From Echinometra lucunter (taxonomy: Eukaryota; Echinodermata; Echinoidea; Camarodonta; Echinometridae), in contig CM057154.1 of assembly GCA_029962745.1 (NCBI GenBank), positions 26,624,970 to 26,688,969 of the forward strand: 64,000 nucleotides of DNA, written 5' to 3'. The stretch's first letter is position 1; each line of letters starts with the position of its first letter. The position numbers and the translations under genes were made by a program. A model generated the notes under the pieces. The model searched no databases. It was not told the DNA's origin and worked only from the letters and a program-made list of their open reading frames with translations. Below are positions 1-12,930 of this stretch, in pieces.

Positions 1-240
1 TTTCAAATTTAATTTGTGGTGGTAGGGGCCAGCTCAAATTTTTGCTGAAAGAAGAAAATTGGAAGTGTAGTGTAGGTTTGATAAGGATTACACCTTAGTG
101 ATTATTATATTGTAGTAATAGTAACTATAGCGTAGTAATTTTGTCCTACTCTTCAGTACTTTTTTAAGTGTAGAATTACAAAGGCCTTGCTTTACTTTGT
201 AATTTTATCTAAGTAATTATTTAAGTGTAGAATTTAATTT

Positions 241-434
241 TGATTGACTTTCTATACTTGTCAATCAAATTGAGTGTAGAAAGTAAATTTTTGCTTGACT
301 TTTTACCTATACTTATCAAATTAAGTGTAGGAATTTTTGATTGACTTTCTATACTTGTCAATCAAATTGAGTGTAGAAAGTAAATTTTTGATTGACTTTT
401 TACCTATACTTATCAAATTAAGTGTAGGAATATT
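241..434. repeat. Two-copy tandem repeat, period 97 bp
   Basis: The block beginning TGATTGACTTTCTATACTTG at 241 recurs at 338 with almost no change. Each unit holds small inverted words (TTGATTGAC and GTCAATCAA) and a GTGTAG motif. It lies upstream of the Gypsy-like remnant and could be part of its 5' non-coding DNA, but no LTR pair could be established. Confidence 0.8.
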
Positions 435-900
435 TGACTGATTTTCTGCCAGAAAATTGTCAGATCGAAGAAGAACACAAAGTAAGTAGGAATCTAAGTA
501 TGAAACTAATAAATTAAGCAAGCAAGAAACAGCAAGAAAACAAGAAACATTAGTAACTAAGTATGAGAAACTAAGAAAGTGAATCTATATTAACTTTCTG
601 CCTGTAATTTGCAGTCAGATTGAACTCCCACTCTTTTCAATTTTGTAGGGGGAGTGAATAGTAGCTGAAAATCAAGAAATTTAAGTGTAACCTTAGGCAT
701 TTTGATATTGTACTTTTCCTATTTGTAATTAAGACCATTTAGTATCTAGATTCTTTCTAGATTCACTTAGGGTAATATCAATAACATTGACCATTTGTGC
801 TTTTCTTCATTCAAGATTGGTAATTTTCCTGGATATTGAGCAATCTCTCCTACATGTACATCATAACTAACCCTGTGACTAATATACATGTAATAAGACT

Positions 901-1720
901 ATGGTTCTTTCTCACAAAATAAGAATTAATTTTTGTGATGAGTCAGAAGTTTTGAAGGTTTGCAATGAAACAAAAGTAACCCAAATTTTAGATTGGAGAG
1001 AATATTGTGGGAACTTAGATAAGGAGTTATTTTTGAAATGTCCCCGCCTTGATGGAGCCGTGGCGCTCCTTGACTATTTGATTTTACTCCTTACCCGGGC
1101 GTCCCAACGAAAATACATGTGGGTGTGCCAGCTACTCCATCTCCTTTGCAGGGGCCGTTCCCTCTATCGAGGCCCCAAGACATGGGACACCTACAGCAAC
1201 GTGGTTCTGGAAAGGTCGACACAGGAAGGGGAGATTCTCAGCCACAGTACCCCCTCATTCACAGCCGTCTTCTCAGATGCTCGGCTCAGGGAGGTTAGAT
1301 TCCCAACCGTGGTACCCCCCTTGCCCACAGCAAACTCCATCCTTTCCTAACCCTACTCAAAATCATCCCTTTGAGCAATCTTCTTCCTACTGTCCTCCTA
1401 CCCTTCCACACAGGATCTCATTTGATGGAAAAACAAGCTGGAGGGCATTCCGGAATAAATTTACTTCTTACGCCACCTCCTGTAATTGGAATGGCCCTGC
1501 TTGCCGAAATGCTCTCTGCTGGTCTTTGAAGGGAGTGGCTTTCGAATACTTCTGTAATCTTTTAGACCAGGGTATTTCTGATTTTACTCTTATTATGTGG
1601 GCGTTGGATCGCCGTTTTGATTATGGTAGGTTCCCAGAAGAGGCTTTAGCCGAATTTCAAACGGCTCGCCAGCAGCGTCATCGTCGTCACCCCAATACAG
1701 AACAGACTTATCGGTTTTGA
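901..1720 (+). pseudogene. Gag-like remnant of a Ty3/Gypsy-type retroelement
   Basis: Two overlapping open frames (901-1350 and 1277-1720) cover this stretch. In the second, from about position 1410, there is a capsid-like stretch beginning ISFDGKTSWRAFRNKF, followed by a helical segment with LDRRFDYGR and ALAEFQTARQ. This matches the retrotransposon gag pattern of Gypsy-type elements, in which F.G..W..F...F is typical. The open frame stops at 1720 and the following 500 bp are interrupted, so the gene is broken. The first frame has no recognisable domain and may reflect an upstream frameshift. It pairs with the protease remnant at 2234-3049. Family assignment is by pattern only. Confidence 0.55.
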
Positions 1721-2233
1721 ACAGGGTGTTGACAACACTTCCAAGGGTACGGAGCCAGAAGTTTTACAAGTTCGGCCCCCACCATCTGCCAGGCAATGTG
1801 TTAATACAAGTTCCACTTCTACCGAAGAACAAAGTAAAACTCTGTTTCAGTTTAGTACTGAAAATGACATTGATAGTCTAAAACAGAAACAGGTTGCCTA
1901 AGGAGTGATATCACTGCCTTAAAAACAGAAATAATTTAAAGAAAAACATGGAAAGTATTGACACAACCCTGGCAGAGGTGCTTAAAACCTTGAAGACCCT
2001 CAAGGCCCAGAAAAAGTCTTGGGCCAGCTCTTCCCTTTCTTTTGCAGAGGCCCAGGAAAACTCCAAAGGATCGGAGAGCCAGGCCGATCTCCGATCCGGG
2101 AAGGATTAGGCCTCCAACAAGTAAGCATGTCAAATGTTGATGACCCGCCTGATGCGCCGGTCGGTCAACCCACTTATAATAGCCTTGAGAGTGAGGTAAG
2201 TACATGCAATTCTTTTGATATTTGGGAAGATGA

Positions 2234-3049
2234 GTGTTTATTCATTGCAGATCTTTTGAAAGGTATGCCAATGGATTGGATCCTGTAGAGGAAGTTATTG
2301 TCAGTAAGGTAAGTAGTATAAGTAGTTGTAGCAGTAAGGTAAGTAGTAGCTCTATGTTTTATGTACCTATTGTAGTTGGTAGTTTAAAATTAAGAGCAGT
2401 TGTTGATACCGCTGCTAAGGTAACTGTAGTCTCTGACGAATTCCTGGATCCAGCACCATCTATCCTTAAAGATGTCATTCTGCGGACAGCGGGCCGAAAT
2501 CAAAAGATTACTGCAGTGAAGGTCGGCCCCGTCCCCATCAAACTAGGTCAAACCTGGTTTGATGAGACTGTGTTCTGTGCCCCATTAGTTGATGATATGA
2601 TACTTGGGCTAGATTTCCTACAGAAATTCGGTATTGATATCGCTATCGCACAGCCCAAGCTCATCGTCGGTAGGGAACAGATACACATGTACTATGGAGC
2701 CAGCTCCCAAACTGCCTGCATCCAGAAAGCCTGTACTGCGAGAACGGCCATGGTGCCCCCTACTAGTGTTAAGCGGCTGAGATGCATTCAGGAAGCCTGC
2801 ATCGCTAGAAGGGCCAAGATGTCCCCTACTAGCGGTAAGCGGCTGAGATGTCTGGTTGGAGATCATCCAGCAGACCAAGGGCTCTCAACAGAAGAGAGTA
2901 GCATGGATTTCTTGTTCTGTCATCCCAATCGAGATGTCCCTGTATGGACTCCTCGAATCGTGTTTGATCGGGGAAAGGCACTTTCCAAGCATTCTGTTTT
3001 GCTATCAGCCCAGAGGCTACCTGGAAAGATACATGGTTTTTACTTCTAA
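2234..3049 (+). pseudogene. Retropepsin-like protease remnant of the same retroelement
   Basis: The frame carries VVDTAAKVTVVS near residue 55 and MILGLDFLQKFGID near residue 120, in the order and spacing of a retroviral-type aspartic protease: the active-site loop, normally D-T/S-G-A, then the I-L-G-hydrophobic motif. Here the loop reads DTAA, so the usual glycine is replaced, which argues against an active enzyme. After the protease comes a region with two similar internal segments, QKACTARTAMVPPTSVKRLR and QEACIARRAKMSPTSGKRLR. No reverse transcriptase or integrase follows before the frame closes at 3049. I read it as a dead fragment. Confidence 0.6.
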
Positions 3050-4105
3050 AATTATTTCTAATAATTTGTTGTGATATTTTGGTTGATTATTGACCCAGTG
3101 GTGATCAGGTAAAGGGAATGATTATATTTCTTTCTTGATATATTTTATTATTTATTTCCTGGTCCTTACCCAATGCAACTTCATTGATTGGATGTTGGAT
3201 TGTTCATTCTTGACCAATTTAAACACTGGTTTACAACAATAAGTTATCCTGAAACAAATTTGCCAGTGTGATTGAATTTCCCATTCAATATGTGGTCAAC
3301 ATTTGATATTCTGACTGATTAGATTATTGGGTCCATGATAAAAAACTGAACCTTGTTCAGAAATTCTTAAACATCACCTTTAATTCTCAAAGTAAAAATT
3401 GTAGCACAAATTATTTTGCAAAAAAAAATTGCTGGAATTATTTTTTGTTAAACTGACCTGACCTACTTTTTCCCTAAGGTCAAAACAGAATTTGTGTTTT
3501 GGACTCCTCAGAGAAAGTGTAGTTAGCATGTACATTGGAAAGTGTTTCCTTTTGTTAAAGCAGCCAGACCTGTGGCAGCCGCAGAACAGATTTATTTACA
3601 TGTACATGGAACATCCCCCCACGTTGAAACGTGTCGGGATTAGGGACATTGAGTCTCATTATTTACTTTTGTTTGAAAATACATGTAAATCTATTTCACT
3701 ATTAATTGCAGTTCTACTGATAAACAATAATATTTTCAATGGCAGAACTGTTTTCCACCAAGTTAGGTAGGAATTGGACTCCATTCGCTATAACACTTGA
3801 CCTCAATCATTGCAAATTTACAACCCCTGAACTTTGAGGTCAGTATCATGTTACTTTCCTGATAATACACGGTGCTTGACTTCATATCAACATAGCACTT
3901 TCCAGTTACTTATATCTTACCAGTTTACTTTTGGGTTGAAGTTAACCCTGGAAACCAGACTGCCCTTGTGATAAAATAAGTTTGATCACAATGGGGAGAC
4001 TAGACTTCCACGATGATTTATAAAAACTTGTTTGCTTTGTAAGATTTTATAGAGCTTATCATGTACTACATTTTCTAATAATTTAGACACATTGCTGTCC
4101 AGTTT
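3050..4105. other. No gene recognised
   Basis: AT-rich sequence with short open frames that show no domain, splice context or coding bias I can defend. It may include decayed downstream parts of the Gypsy-like element. Confidence 0.4.
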
Positions 4106-4107
4106 TT

Positions 4108-5884
4108 GTCTCGCCTGCGTAGCGGAGCGAGACATAGGTATCACTATTTCCGGTGTCGGCGTCGTCGTCGTCGGCGTCGGCGTCGTCGGCGTCGGCGTCG
4201 TCGGCGGCGTCGTCGTCAACAATTGTGTTTGTACACCCAATAACTTTCTATAGCTTTAAGGTGGGATCACCAAATTCATACCAGAGGTCCATCTCTTGAA
4301 GGCGCAGGTCAAGTTCGAATATGAGTCGAATTTGAATAAGGTCAAAGGTCAAAGGTCAATGAACTTTCCATGACTGGCACTGTGCTATATTGTACACACA
4401 ATAACTTTTTATACCTTCGAGGTAGGATTGCCAAATTCATACAAGAGGTCCATCTCTTGAAGGTTCAGGTCAAGTTCGAATGTGAGTTGAATTTGATTAA
4501 GGTCAAAGGTCAAAGGTCAATGAACTTTCCATGACTGGCACTGTGCTGTGTTGTACACACAATAACTTTCTATAGCTTCGAGGTGGGATCACCAAGTTTA
4601 TACCAGAGGTACATCTCTTGAAGGCACAGGTCAAGTTTGAGTATGAGTTGAATTTGAATAAGGTCAGAGGTCAAAGGTCAATGAACTTTCCATGACTGGC
4701 ACTGTGCTATGTTGTACACACAATAACTTTCTATACCTTCGAGGTAGGATTGCCAAATTCATATGAGAGGTCCATCTCTTGAAGGTGCAGGTCAAGTTCG
4801 AATGTGAGTTGAATTTGATTAAGGTCAAAGGTCAAGGTCAATGAACTTTTCATAACTGGCACTGTGCTATGTTGTACACCTAATAACTTTCTATAGCTTT
4901 GACGTGGAATCACCAAATTCATACCAGAGGTCCATCTCTTGAAGGCGCAGGTCAAGTTCGAATATGAGTCGAATTTGAATAAGGTCAAAGGTCAAAGGTC
5001 AATGAACTTTCCATGACTGGCACTGTGCTATATTGTACACACAATAACTTTTTATACCTTCGAGGTAGGATTGCCAAATTCATAAAAGAGGTCCATCTCT
5101 TGAAGGTGCAGGTCAAGTTCGAATGTGAGTTGAATTTGATTAAGGTCAAAGGTCAAAGGTCAATGAACTTTCCATGACTGGCACTGTGCTGTGTTGTACA
5201 CACAATAACTTTCTATAGCTTCGAGGTGGGATCACCAAATTTATACCAGAGGTACATCTCTTGAAGGCACAGGTCAAGTTTGAGTATGAGTTGAATTTGA
5301 ATAAGGTCAGAGGTCAAAGGTCAATGAACTTTCCATGACTGGCACTGTGCTATGTTGTACACACAATAACTTTCTATACCTTCGAGGTAGGATTGCCAAA
5401 TTCATATGAGAGGTCCATCTCTTCAAGGTGCAGGTCAAGTTCGAATGTTAGTTGAATTTGATTAAGGTCAAAGGTCAAAGGTCAATGAACTTTTCATAAC
5501 TGGCACTGTGCTATGTTGTACACCTAATAACTTTCTATAGCTTTGACGTGGAATCACCAAATTCATACCATTTTTCAAACAATAAGTTTGCCATAACACC
5601 TTAATAATTAATTTAATTTTACAATTTTACTCACATTATTATCAGTTACATTCTTTTTCACTAACATTCATTTCCTTACTTGCATGGAAATAATTATAGC
5701 TTCATAGTATTAACAGCATTCTTAGTGTTATCCGATTTCCTAGGGATAAAGTAGGCCTATAACCATTATTGCATATGTAAACTGTCAGAACCACAATTCA
5801 CCCCCTAACTGCTGACAGCCTCAGAAGTCATATAGCATAGTTTTGACATGCAGTCTCTTCATGACTGCAATATGCAGGCGAGAC
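4108..5884. mobile_element. Inverted-repeat-bounded element filled by a minisatellite
   Basis: The left edge reads GTCTCGCCTGC and the right edge GCAGGCGAGAC (about 5874-5884), a perfect 11-bp inverted pair. The left end continues with GTAGCGGAGCGAGAC, which itself folds back, then a GTC/GGC triplet tract (about 4155-4218) and the 160-bp tandem array. No transposase frame is present, so this would be a non-autonomous element. A similar architecture recurs at 12,931-13,862. Element status is inference from the inverted ends; target duplications were not identified. Confidence 0.55.
4250..5565. repeat. 160-bp minisatellite arranged as 641-bp tetramers
   Basis: Eight consecutive monomers of about 160 bp share the words ACACAATAACTTTCTATA, GAGGTCCATCTCTTGAAGG and ACTGGCACTGTGCTAT, and a ninth is partial. 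Diagnostic variants, such as CATAACTGGCAC with TACACCTAATAAC at about 4850 and about 5493, recur every fourth monomer. The array is therefore two copies of a four-monomer higher-order unit of about 641 bp. Each monomer holds AGGTCAAAGGTCAAAGGTCA or a close variant, plus a separate CAGGTCAAG. Confidence 0.9.
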
Positions 5885-8137
5885 AACGCTTGGCGTTTGC
5901 CTTGTTATTCTATTAGACTGTTTAGAGCATTCTCTGAACTGCTGTTTCTATCACCTTATCCAATGACAAAAACGGCATATTAGTTTTCAACTTTTCGATC
6001 ATTACTTTATAAACCAAAAACTTGTTACGGTATTTCCCACTTATTCTCAGGAAATATTTAGTAGCCAATATTATGTCAGATTTTTTACAATATTTTAAAA
6101 TACAAGCATGGCAGATGTACATCAAGCTTGTGGCTTGTTCGCCCTGTATTTTCAGTAACTTTCATTGCATTCATTCTTGTACTGAATGTTGCCACTACAG
6201 ATCGTTCATGTTAGCTCTGGATCTTTGGGTCAACAGTTTTAGGGTTGGTCAAAAACAATTACACATTCTAAAGTATTCTAATAGAATTTGACACTGAGCC
6301 CATCCTTGCAGTACTTAGTGCTTATTCGTATACCTCATGAAAGGGAGCTCCCCACATTCATAAGAATACTTACATTTTCAGTAGCCTCCTTGTAAGAGAC
6401 TGGAGCCTGGTGACCTTCAAGAATTACTTATCATATCCCTTCTTCTTTTTATGAATAAGGATTTGAAATTAAATTTTGGATTCTTGATTGACATGACTAG
6501 AAGTTCAGGCAGGAATCCAGTCAACAGACAAACCTAATTTTCAAAGAATTATGTTGGTTGGATTCAGGCTCTAAATTCAATGCCCAAAATACACTTTAAT
6601 GCTCAAACAACTTACAGTTACATGTATATCGGATAACTTCATCCCTTTGTTTTTCTGAATAACAAAAAGTATTGAAGCCTTCATTTACATTGGAGCTCAT
6701 CTGCCATTGTGCTACTGGCTCATGTTACATGTACATAGTAGATTCGGTGATGACTCAGTGCATAATTTGAATTGATGGAACTTCTTGTGTTATTTCCCCC
6801 AGTTTGTGGCATGTCTAAAGTTGCTCTTTTTATTTCATTTGAGTATTATAATTGCTTCTTCAAATATTTTCGCCATATTAATCATCACCTCTACTCCATG
6901 TGTGGTTGATGGATGATGCATTTTAATTAGCATGGATATGGCCATCCTCCAGTGTTGCCTATGTCCAGTGTAGGGAAATCCCTCACTGCCGAACTACTTC
7001 GGCTCCTGGGAGAATTCTTGCATGAGGCATCATGGTATTTTGGCCTTAGCTGAACTTTTGTCGAAGCCAGGCAGCATTCCTAGAGAAAGTTGAAAGAGCC
7101 ATTTGGGCTTGGGAGTTAGGGATACTTAACTCTTTCTATCTCCCTCAGTTCTCCTGGTGTACTTAATGCCTTATCTGTTTACCCTAAAGTTATAGAGTCA
7201 CCCGGCCCCATGAGCCCATGTGGCTCTCCACTGGAGCCGTCTGGTTTTTCCCCTTGGCACACTTCTTTCTGTTTTTGTTATTTTCATGCCTTCCCAACAC
7301 TGTTAACATTTTTCCATGCAAGACTGCTCAATCTAATGGTATTTTGATTTGTAATTGAAAAAAAAAAACAAGAACATATAGCACAATTATAGGTTGAAGC
7401 ATTGAGCATCTGCCTCTCTAACTAGTTAGATCGGGGGGCATAGACCATTATTGGTTGAGAAGCCCCTGCATGTTATTTGTGGACGGGCTTGCCCGATGAT
7501 CAAATCTGGCCATGGGGGTATGACAGCTTTTTGCATATACCAGGTCAATGTTTGCCTTGTACACTTTCTTTAATAATTGCGTAAGGTATCATAGGACTTT
7601 TTCAAAGGAAGTTGTTTCTTTTTTGTATACTTGTTTACCTAGGTAATCATTTATCTCTCCCATTTGGAAGACTGTTTCAAGTTGAATACGATGCTCAGGT
7701 TAATTTACAGTTAGGTTTTAAGTCGAGAGTAGGCTCTCGCCTCATAAGATGGGGAGTATTGTAGAGATTTGGCCCTATTCACATTCACATTCAGACCTAT
7801 TCACATACACACCTGTTAATGTACATTCCATTAGCATTATGTTAAGTACCTGACAATGCACATGGCATGCACTGTTCAGTAGTGCACTGCCAAGATTGAG
7901 TCAGTGCAACTTTTGAGCTTGGATCTACTGGATGTCTTCTGAACAAACCTCTCCAAGTCTGAGCTCTGCACCCTGCACCATTGGTCTTCGGGAGATCTCC
8001 CCATCGGGCAGCAGTATTTCCTGAGGACTTCTGAGCTTAAGTAGTATAGTACCTCAAGTAAGAGTAGTTTTTAAGCTAAGGTTAAGGTAGCATCATATTT
8101 AGTGTAGTTTAATTAGTCATTTCTCGGCCATTTACTA
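5885..8137. other. No gene recognised
   Basis: Low-complexity and AT-rich intergenic-looking DNA. Short open frames on both strands have no motif. Several TACATGTA words occur, as through the whole window. Confidence 0.4.
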
Positions 8138-8348
8138 CACTTACATTTGACTGCTAACTTCAGCACACCGCTTCAGACTGTCATGTATGGATTATGGTTA
8201 GGATTATGGTTAGGATTGGGATTAGTATTAGGATTAGAGTTAGGGTCAGGATAAGGGTTAGGGTTAGGTTTAGGGTCAGGGTCAGGGTACACAACTAGCC
8301 TGGAGGCTCCTGGAGAGGTGTGCTGAAGTTAACAGTCAAATGTAAGTG
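8138..8348. repeat. Palindromic element with telomere-like repeats in the loop
   Basis: The arm at 8138-8169 (CACTTACATTTGACTGCTAA, then CTTCAGCACACC) is matched in inverse by 8317-8348 (GGTGTGCTGAAGTTAACAGT, then CAAATGTAAGT). The loop at about 8187-8288 is a degenerate run of TTAGGG-like units such as GGATTATGGTTAGGATTATG and AGGGTTAGGGTTAGG. It could be a small fold-back element whose centre captured or expanded a telomere-like repeat. Confidence 0.75.
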
Positions 8349-10980
8349 CAAATAATTTATACCCCTAAAACCCAGGATTACCGTCTTTCCAAGGGAACCT
8401 CCATTTATTTATGGCTTTGAAAGTTTGAACTTTGATGTTGTTGCTCAGTATCCCCAGGCCAGGCCCTGCTGCGCGCTGTGTGCTACGTGTTTCGCTCTCT
8501 GCATCAGTGCATGTAGATTCTGCTTTCTGTTCCTAAACTGAAGCTAGAATCTACATGTACATCATGAGTCATGTCATACTTGCTAACTCTACTGATCTAG
8601 GCGGTAATCTATAGAGGTCTACATGGTATTGGTATAGACCACCGTAGTACAGAAGGGCGTTTTGAATAGCGAAACTAATTGCCAACGGAAACGCGAAATA
8701 TATTGACTTCTAAAGATCTATAACAGAGAAGAAAAGTTTTGATTTTACTTACCAGCAATGGTCCTGAGGCTCTCAATTTCCCCTTTCTGCTTCATATCTG
8801 ATGAATGAACTGAAAATGATGAATTTTAAAAAGAAACTGACGCATATCAGACTTGACAGCATTCTGTCGAGTAACCAATAGAAAAGCATGCTATGCAGTT
8901 TCGGTACAGAATTGTCACTTTTATGGGACGAGGTCAATTCATTGACCATGTACACAGGATGAGTGGTATAGACTTCCGCTTTACATGGAATTTGACGCTT
9001 CCCTTGCAGTATATACTAGAAACACCAAAAAATGTAGTAATAGGGGTCTAGTAGTCTGTGATGTAGCAATTTAAGTTTTTGCTAACTTTACATGTAGACC
9101 CATCTATAATGTGGGATAACACAGGAAAGTTTGCAAAAATTTAGATTGTTGGCTTAAGGATGGCACAAATGCGCACATGAAGTGAAGCGAACCATAGGAG
9201 GACCGTACTGAGCAACAAAATCGGAGGCCGAAGCTGTGTAAATCAAGGTTTTCTTTGGTCCAATTTTATTCCAATGCAGTTGCAAAATTGAATACATGTT
9301 GCTGATCATTATGTTAATTTTATTGAATGCAGAGTTGTTCATTACAATTGGAAATATGGATACGAAAGTGGATTAAGCCTTGTCGTGAGACTGAATCTCG
9401 AATTCTCAATCACATTAATAAGAAGCATACAGCAGATTGAGAAAAACCCTGAAAATTGTTGATGTACAGTACATGTATGTATTGTATGTACACTCATTTC
9501 CAATAATTTTTGCCTTCAATATTTGATTTTGCCTCTAATTCCAACGTTATTTTACATACAGAGAGCTGACAGAAAACAGCAAGGTCTCTTGGACCGGAGG
9601 AATCCATTTGAATGCACTCTGCCTCATGAGCATGCTTGAACGAAATGATCCATCATAGCTACCTGTGATCTTGCAGGTATTGATTGTTCTATTTTTTTTT
9701 TTTTTTTTATATTAGTTGTACTCACTGAAGTTGCACTTTTATTGTTTATCATATTGTTAATTCTTTTTTATCCTCAAATAATATTGAAGAGAAGAGGGGC
9801 ATATGAGGAGAAGTTAGTGCTTTGAGATTTGAAAATCAATTTAAATGTGGATTTCTTTAATGTATGGCATTGTTAATTACATGGGATTTTTTGAGCAAGG
9901 CACTAAACTTATTGTAACATTGTAATCCTTTTGCGGAAGCGAATCTTGGTCTTTAACAGTTCTGATATGCTGATAAGTCATCTTGATATCTTAATCATTA
10001 AAAATGTCATTTTAAGAGAGAATATCACAATACATGTAATTCCAAATTTCATTTTTCCATATTTTTACTATAAGGAGTGAAAAATTGAGCACCATTCAAT
10101 TCTCACCATCTAAAAATGACTTGCTCTGCTTGTAAAATTGTTCATGCAGCAGTAGCAAGTGTGTTATGAAAAGAAGGTATAATTTCTGTAAGTTTGTTAT
10201 GCTAATATTAAATCACAAATTGATTATTTTTTTTCAATTTGTTTTTCTTCTTGAAGTCAATTAATGATGCATAGTTCTGTTGTTTTATTTATTTATTTTT
10301 TTTCATATATATATATATTTTTAAAATTAAAGGTCAATATTTCTGAGAAATATTATCACCTGGTATCTGTTGATATGTAATTACAGGATCATTCCATAGG
10401 ATGCATGGTGATGACTGATGAGGCATGAATATCGCAATCATCTGTTTGCAGAGACATCAGAGAGGTTTCCAAAGCTATCGCAAGAAGGAAGAGAGAATTC
10501 ATGCAGTTTCCAAGTACGAAAGAAGAGGTCGAATCTACCCATCAGTGATTCTATGAGTATTGCGGATTCCAGGTGGCATAGGTGGCATGTAGGTGCTATT
10601 AATTGGACTCGTGTCAAATTCATGGATCAGAGTTACTGAAAGAACTGAAGAGGCAGGGCATGTGGTACCAGGTGGCTACATGGAGATAGTGGAATGTGAA
10701 TAAGTTTTTTGATAATCATCTGTAATTATCCTTACTTTAAGCAGGGGGGGGGGGGGGTCTGCCCAGATGTTTCGCGTGATATGTCTCTAATATGCAAAGC
10801 AGTCGATGCGCCATTTCATGATTTTTTTTTTCTTTTCACGTGCCCCCTTCCACCACTTGGTTGGCCAAAAAATAATAATACACACAACACACCCTCTTTT
10901 GTACTTGGAACCCCCCCCCCCTGTTGCGGAAAAGTTTGTTATGACAGGTTTGTCTTTAGTTACATATTTTTCTTTGCAAT
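8349..10980. other. No gene recognised
   Basis: No coding or RNA gene supported. It contains poly-T tracts, a TATATATATATATT run near 10,305-10,320, and poly-G and poly-C tracts at about 10,744-10,757 and 10,911-10,921 next to the assembly gap. Confidence 0.4.
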
Positions 10981-11480
10981 NNNNNNNNNNNNNNNNNNNN
11001 NNNNNNNNNNNNNNNNNNNNNNNNNNNNNNNNNNNNNNNNNNNNNNNNNNNNNNNNNNNNNNNNNNNNNNNNNNNNNNNNNNNNNNNNNNNNNNNNNNNN
11101 NNNNNNNNNNNNNNNNNNNNNNNNNNNNNNNNNNNNNNNNNNNNNNNNNNNNNNNNNNNNNNNNNNNNNNNNNNNNNNNNNNNNNNNNNNNNNNNNNNNN
11201 NNNNNNNNNNNNNNNNNNNNNNNNNNNNNNNNNNNNNNNNNNNNNNNNNNNNNNNNNNNNNNNNNNNNNNNNNNNNNNNNNNNNNNNNNNNNNNNNNNNN
11301 NNNNNNNNNNNNNNNNNNNNNNNNNNNNNNNNNNNNNNNNNNNNNNNNNNNNNNNNNNNNNNNNNNNNNNNNNNNNNNNNNNNNNNNNNNNNNNNNNNNN
11401 NNNNNNNNNNNNNNNNNNNNNNNNNNNNNNNNNNNNNNNNNNNNNNNNNNNNNNNNNNNNNNNNNNNNNNNNNNNNNNNN
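10981..11480. other. Assembly gap (500 N)
   Basis: Exactly 500 unknown bases, the same length as three other gaps here, so this is a placeholder rather than a measured size. Open frames through it are meaningless. Confidence 0.99.
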
Positions 11481-12280
11481 AAATCCATGCTCGACATGGC
11501 GCAATAACCATTATACAGATATATTCCACTTTTCGTTTTATTTTAAATATTGTATCTAATAGAGCATGGACGGAAAATTTGTAATTTGATTGATACCGAC
11601 ATATTTATAAGCTTTTTAACAAACCTTTTCAATGATTTTTTATATACGTTTTATGAACGAGGGTCTGGATCAGGAAAGCCTTCGGGTCTATTGGCGTTAA
11701 ATGAAAATAATTTCATTCAGACAATTTTTTTTTTTTGCACCGCTAGGTCTTGTTGACCCTGAATATTGAACTAGATTCTCTGAAAATTCAATAGAATACC
11801 TAAAATACGAAATGCCCGGCTATGAATGAAATAGTTCACCCGTCACTGTCTGGTTCTTTTTTAAATTGATGATAGTGAAATCTATTCATTAACCGCCTTA
11901 TTGATCTGTCAAATGCAACAGTTATCGCGATTATAGAAAAGATAGTTACATTTTCTCTTTTGTTACGTATAAAAAGTACCTTTTACCAAGATTTTAGTTT
12001 TTAAACGAGTCAACAAGCTAGACCAGAAGCAAACAAATGGTCCGTCTGTATTTCAAGCACTAACAAAAGTGTCAAAATGATTCTGGACGTTGCACTAAAG
12101 TACAACTAGAGAAAGATTTCATTATTCATGTCGTTACCTCTGGCTATGTTGGTCAAAGTCTGTCTCTGTTATATGTGTCTTTCAGTCTCTCCTTTTTTCT
12201 ATTTCTTCTTTGTTCTTTTGCATATGCACTGTCTTTGCTCTTTTCTTTCCATCTTCACCTCTGCTCCTTTTCGCCACGAC
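11481..12280. other. No gene recognised
   Basis: AT-rich DNA between the gap and the poly-G-bounded element. No domain, RNA gene or clear repeat was recognised. Confidence 0.4.
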
Positions 12281-12852
12281 CCCCGGGGGGGGGGGGGGGG
12301 GGGGCACTCAGTGTATAATGCGTGTGGGTATGTGCCGCGGAGAAGACCCCCCATTTTTACTCTCAAATTTCCGTTCCAAAGCATAGCATTTTTATCTTAT
12401 TGAGAAAAAGAACAAAGAAAACCGTTCCAACATAGCATTTTCGTTCTTATCGAGAAAAAAGAAGAAAGAAATCCGTTCCAAAGCTTCGCATGTTTTTCGT
12501 TACGACGCCGTTCCGGCCGCATTGATCCGCTACAATGAGTTGCATTTTGGTGAAAAGCGGCCCGCAGAGCGCTGTCCGACCATCGCCTCTGCGCGAGCGC
12601 ACCCGGCGGCCGTGCCGCCGGGCTAGCTGCGTGCAGTATGCCCGTTCCATAGGGATACATACGCACTCACACGCAGACGAACCGTTCCAAAGACCCCCGT
12701 TTTCACACAACATTTGTAGTTCCGAAGCCCGTTCCGAAGACCCTCCTTTTCACAATAAGCCCGTTCCAAAGCCCCCGTTTTTTGTCTCGCCCGCGGCACA
12801 TACCTACCACTTTTGGGGTCGAGTACCCCCCCCCCCCCCGGGGGGCCACGAC
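12275..12852. mobile_element. Poly-G/poly-C-ended inverted-repeat element
   Basis: The left end is CACGACCCCC followed by about 20 G and then CACTCAGTG...GGTATGTGCCGCGG. The right end mirrors it: CCGCGGCACATACC, a spacer, a long C run, GGGG and CCACGAC. The interior repeats the word CCGTTCCAAAG or variants several times (about 12,372, 12,421, 12,473, 12,680, 12,728 and 12,763), each followed by AGCATTTT- or ACCCCC-like text. No coding capacity. A second element with the same design lies at 33,530-34,548. Confidence 0.6.
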
Positions 12853-12930
12853 TCTCTCTCTAAAACTGTTTTTCTCTCTTTCACCCCAGTTGGTCGATAT
12901 ACATTAAAAAATATTATATATTGTTTATGC

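Noticed and set aside
10709..11584. Long open frames spanning the N run, here and at 22.8, 39.3 and 53.0 kb
   Set aside because: They exist only because unknown bases contain no stop codons.
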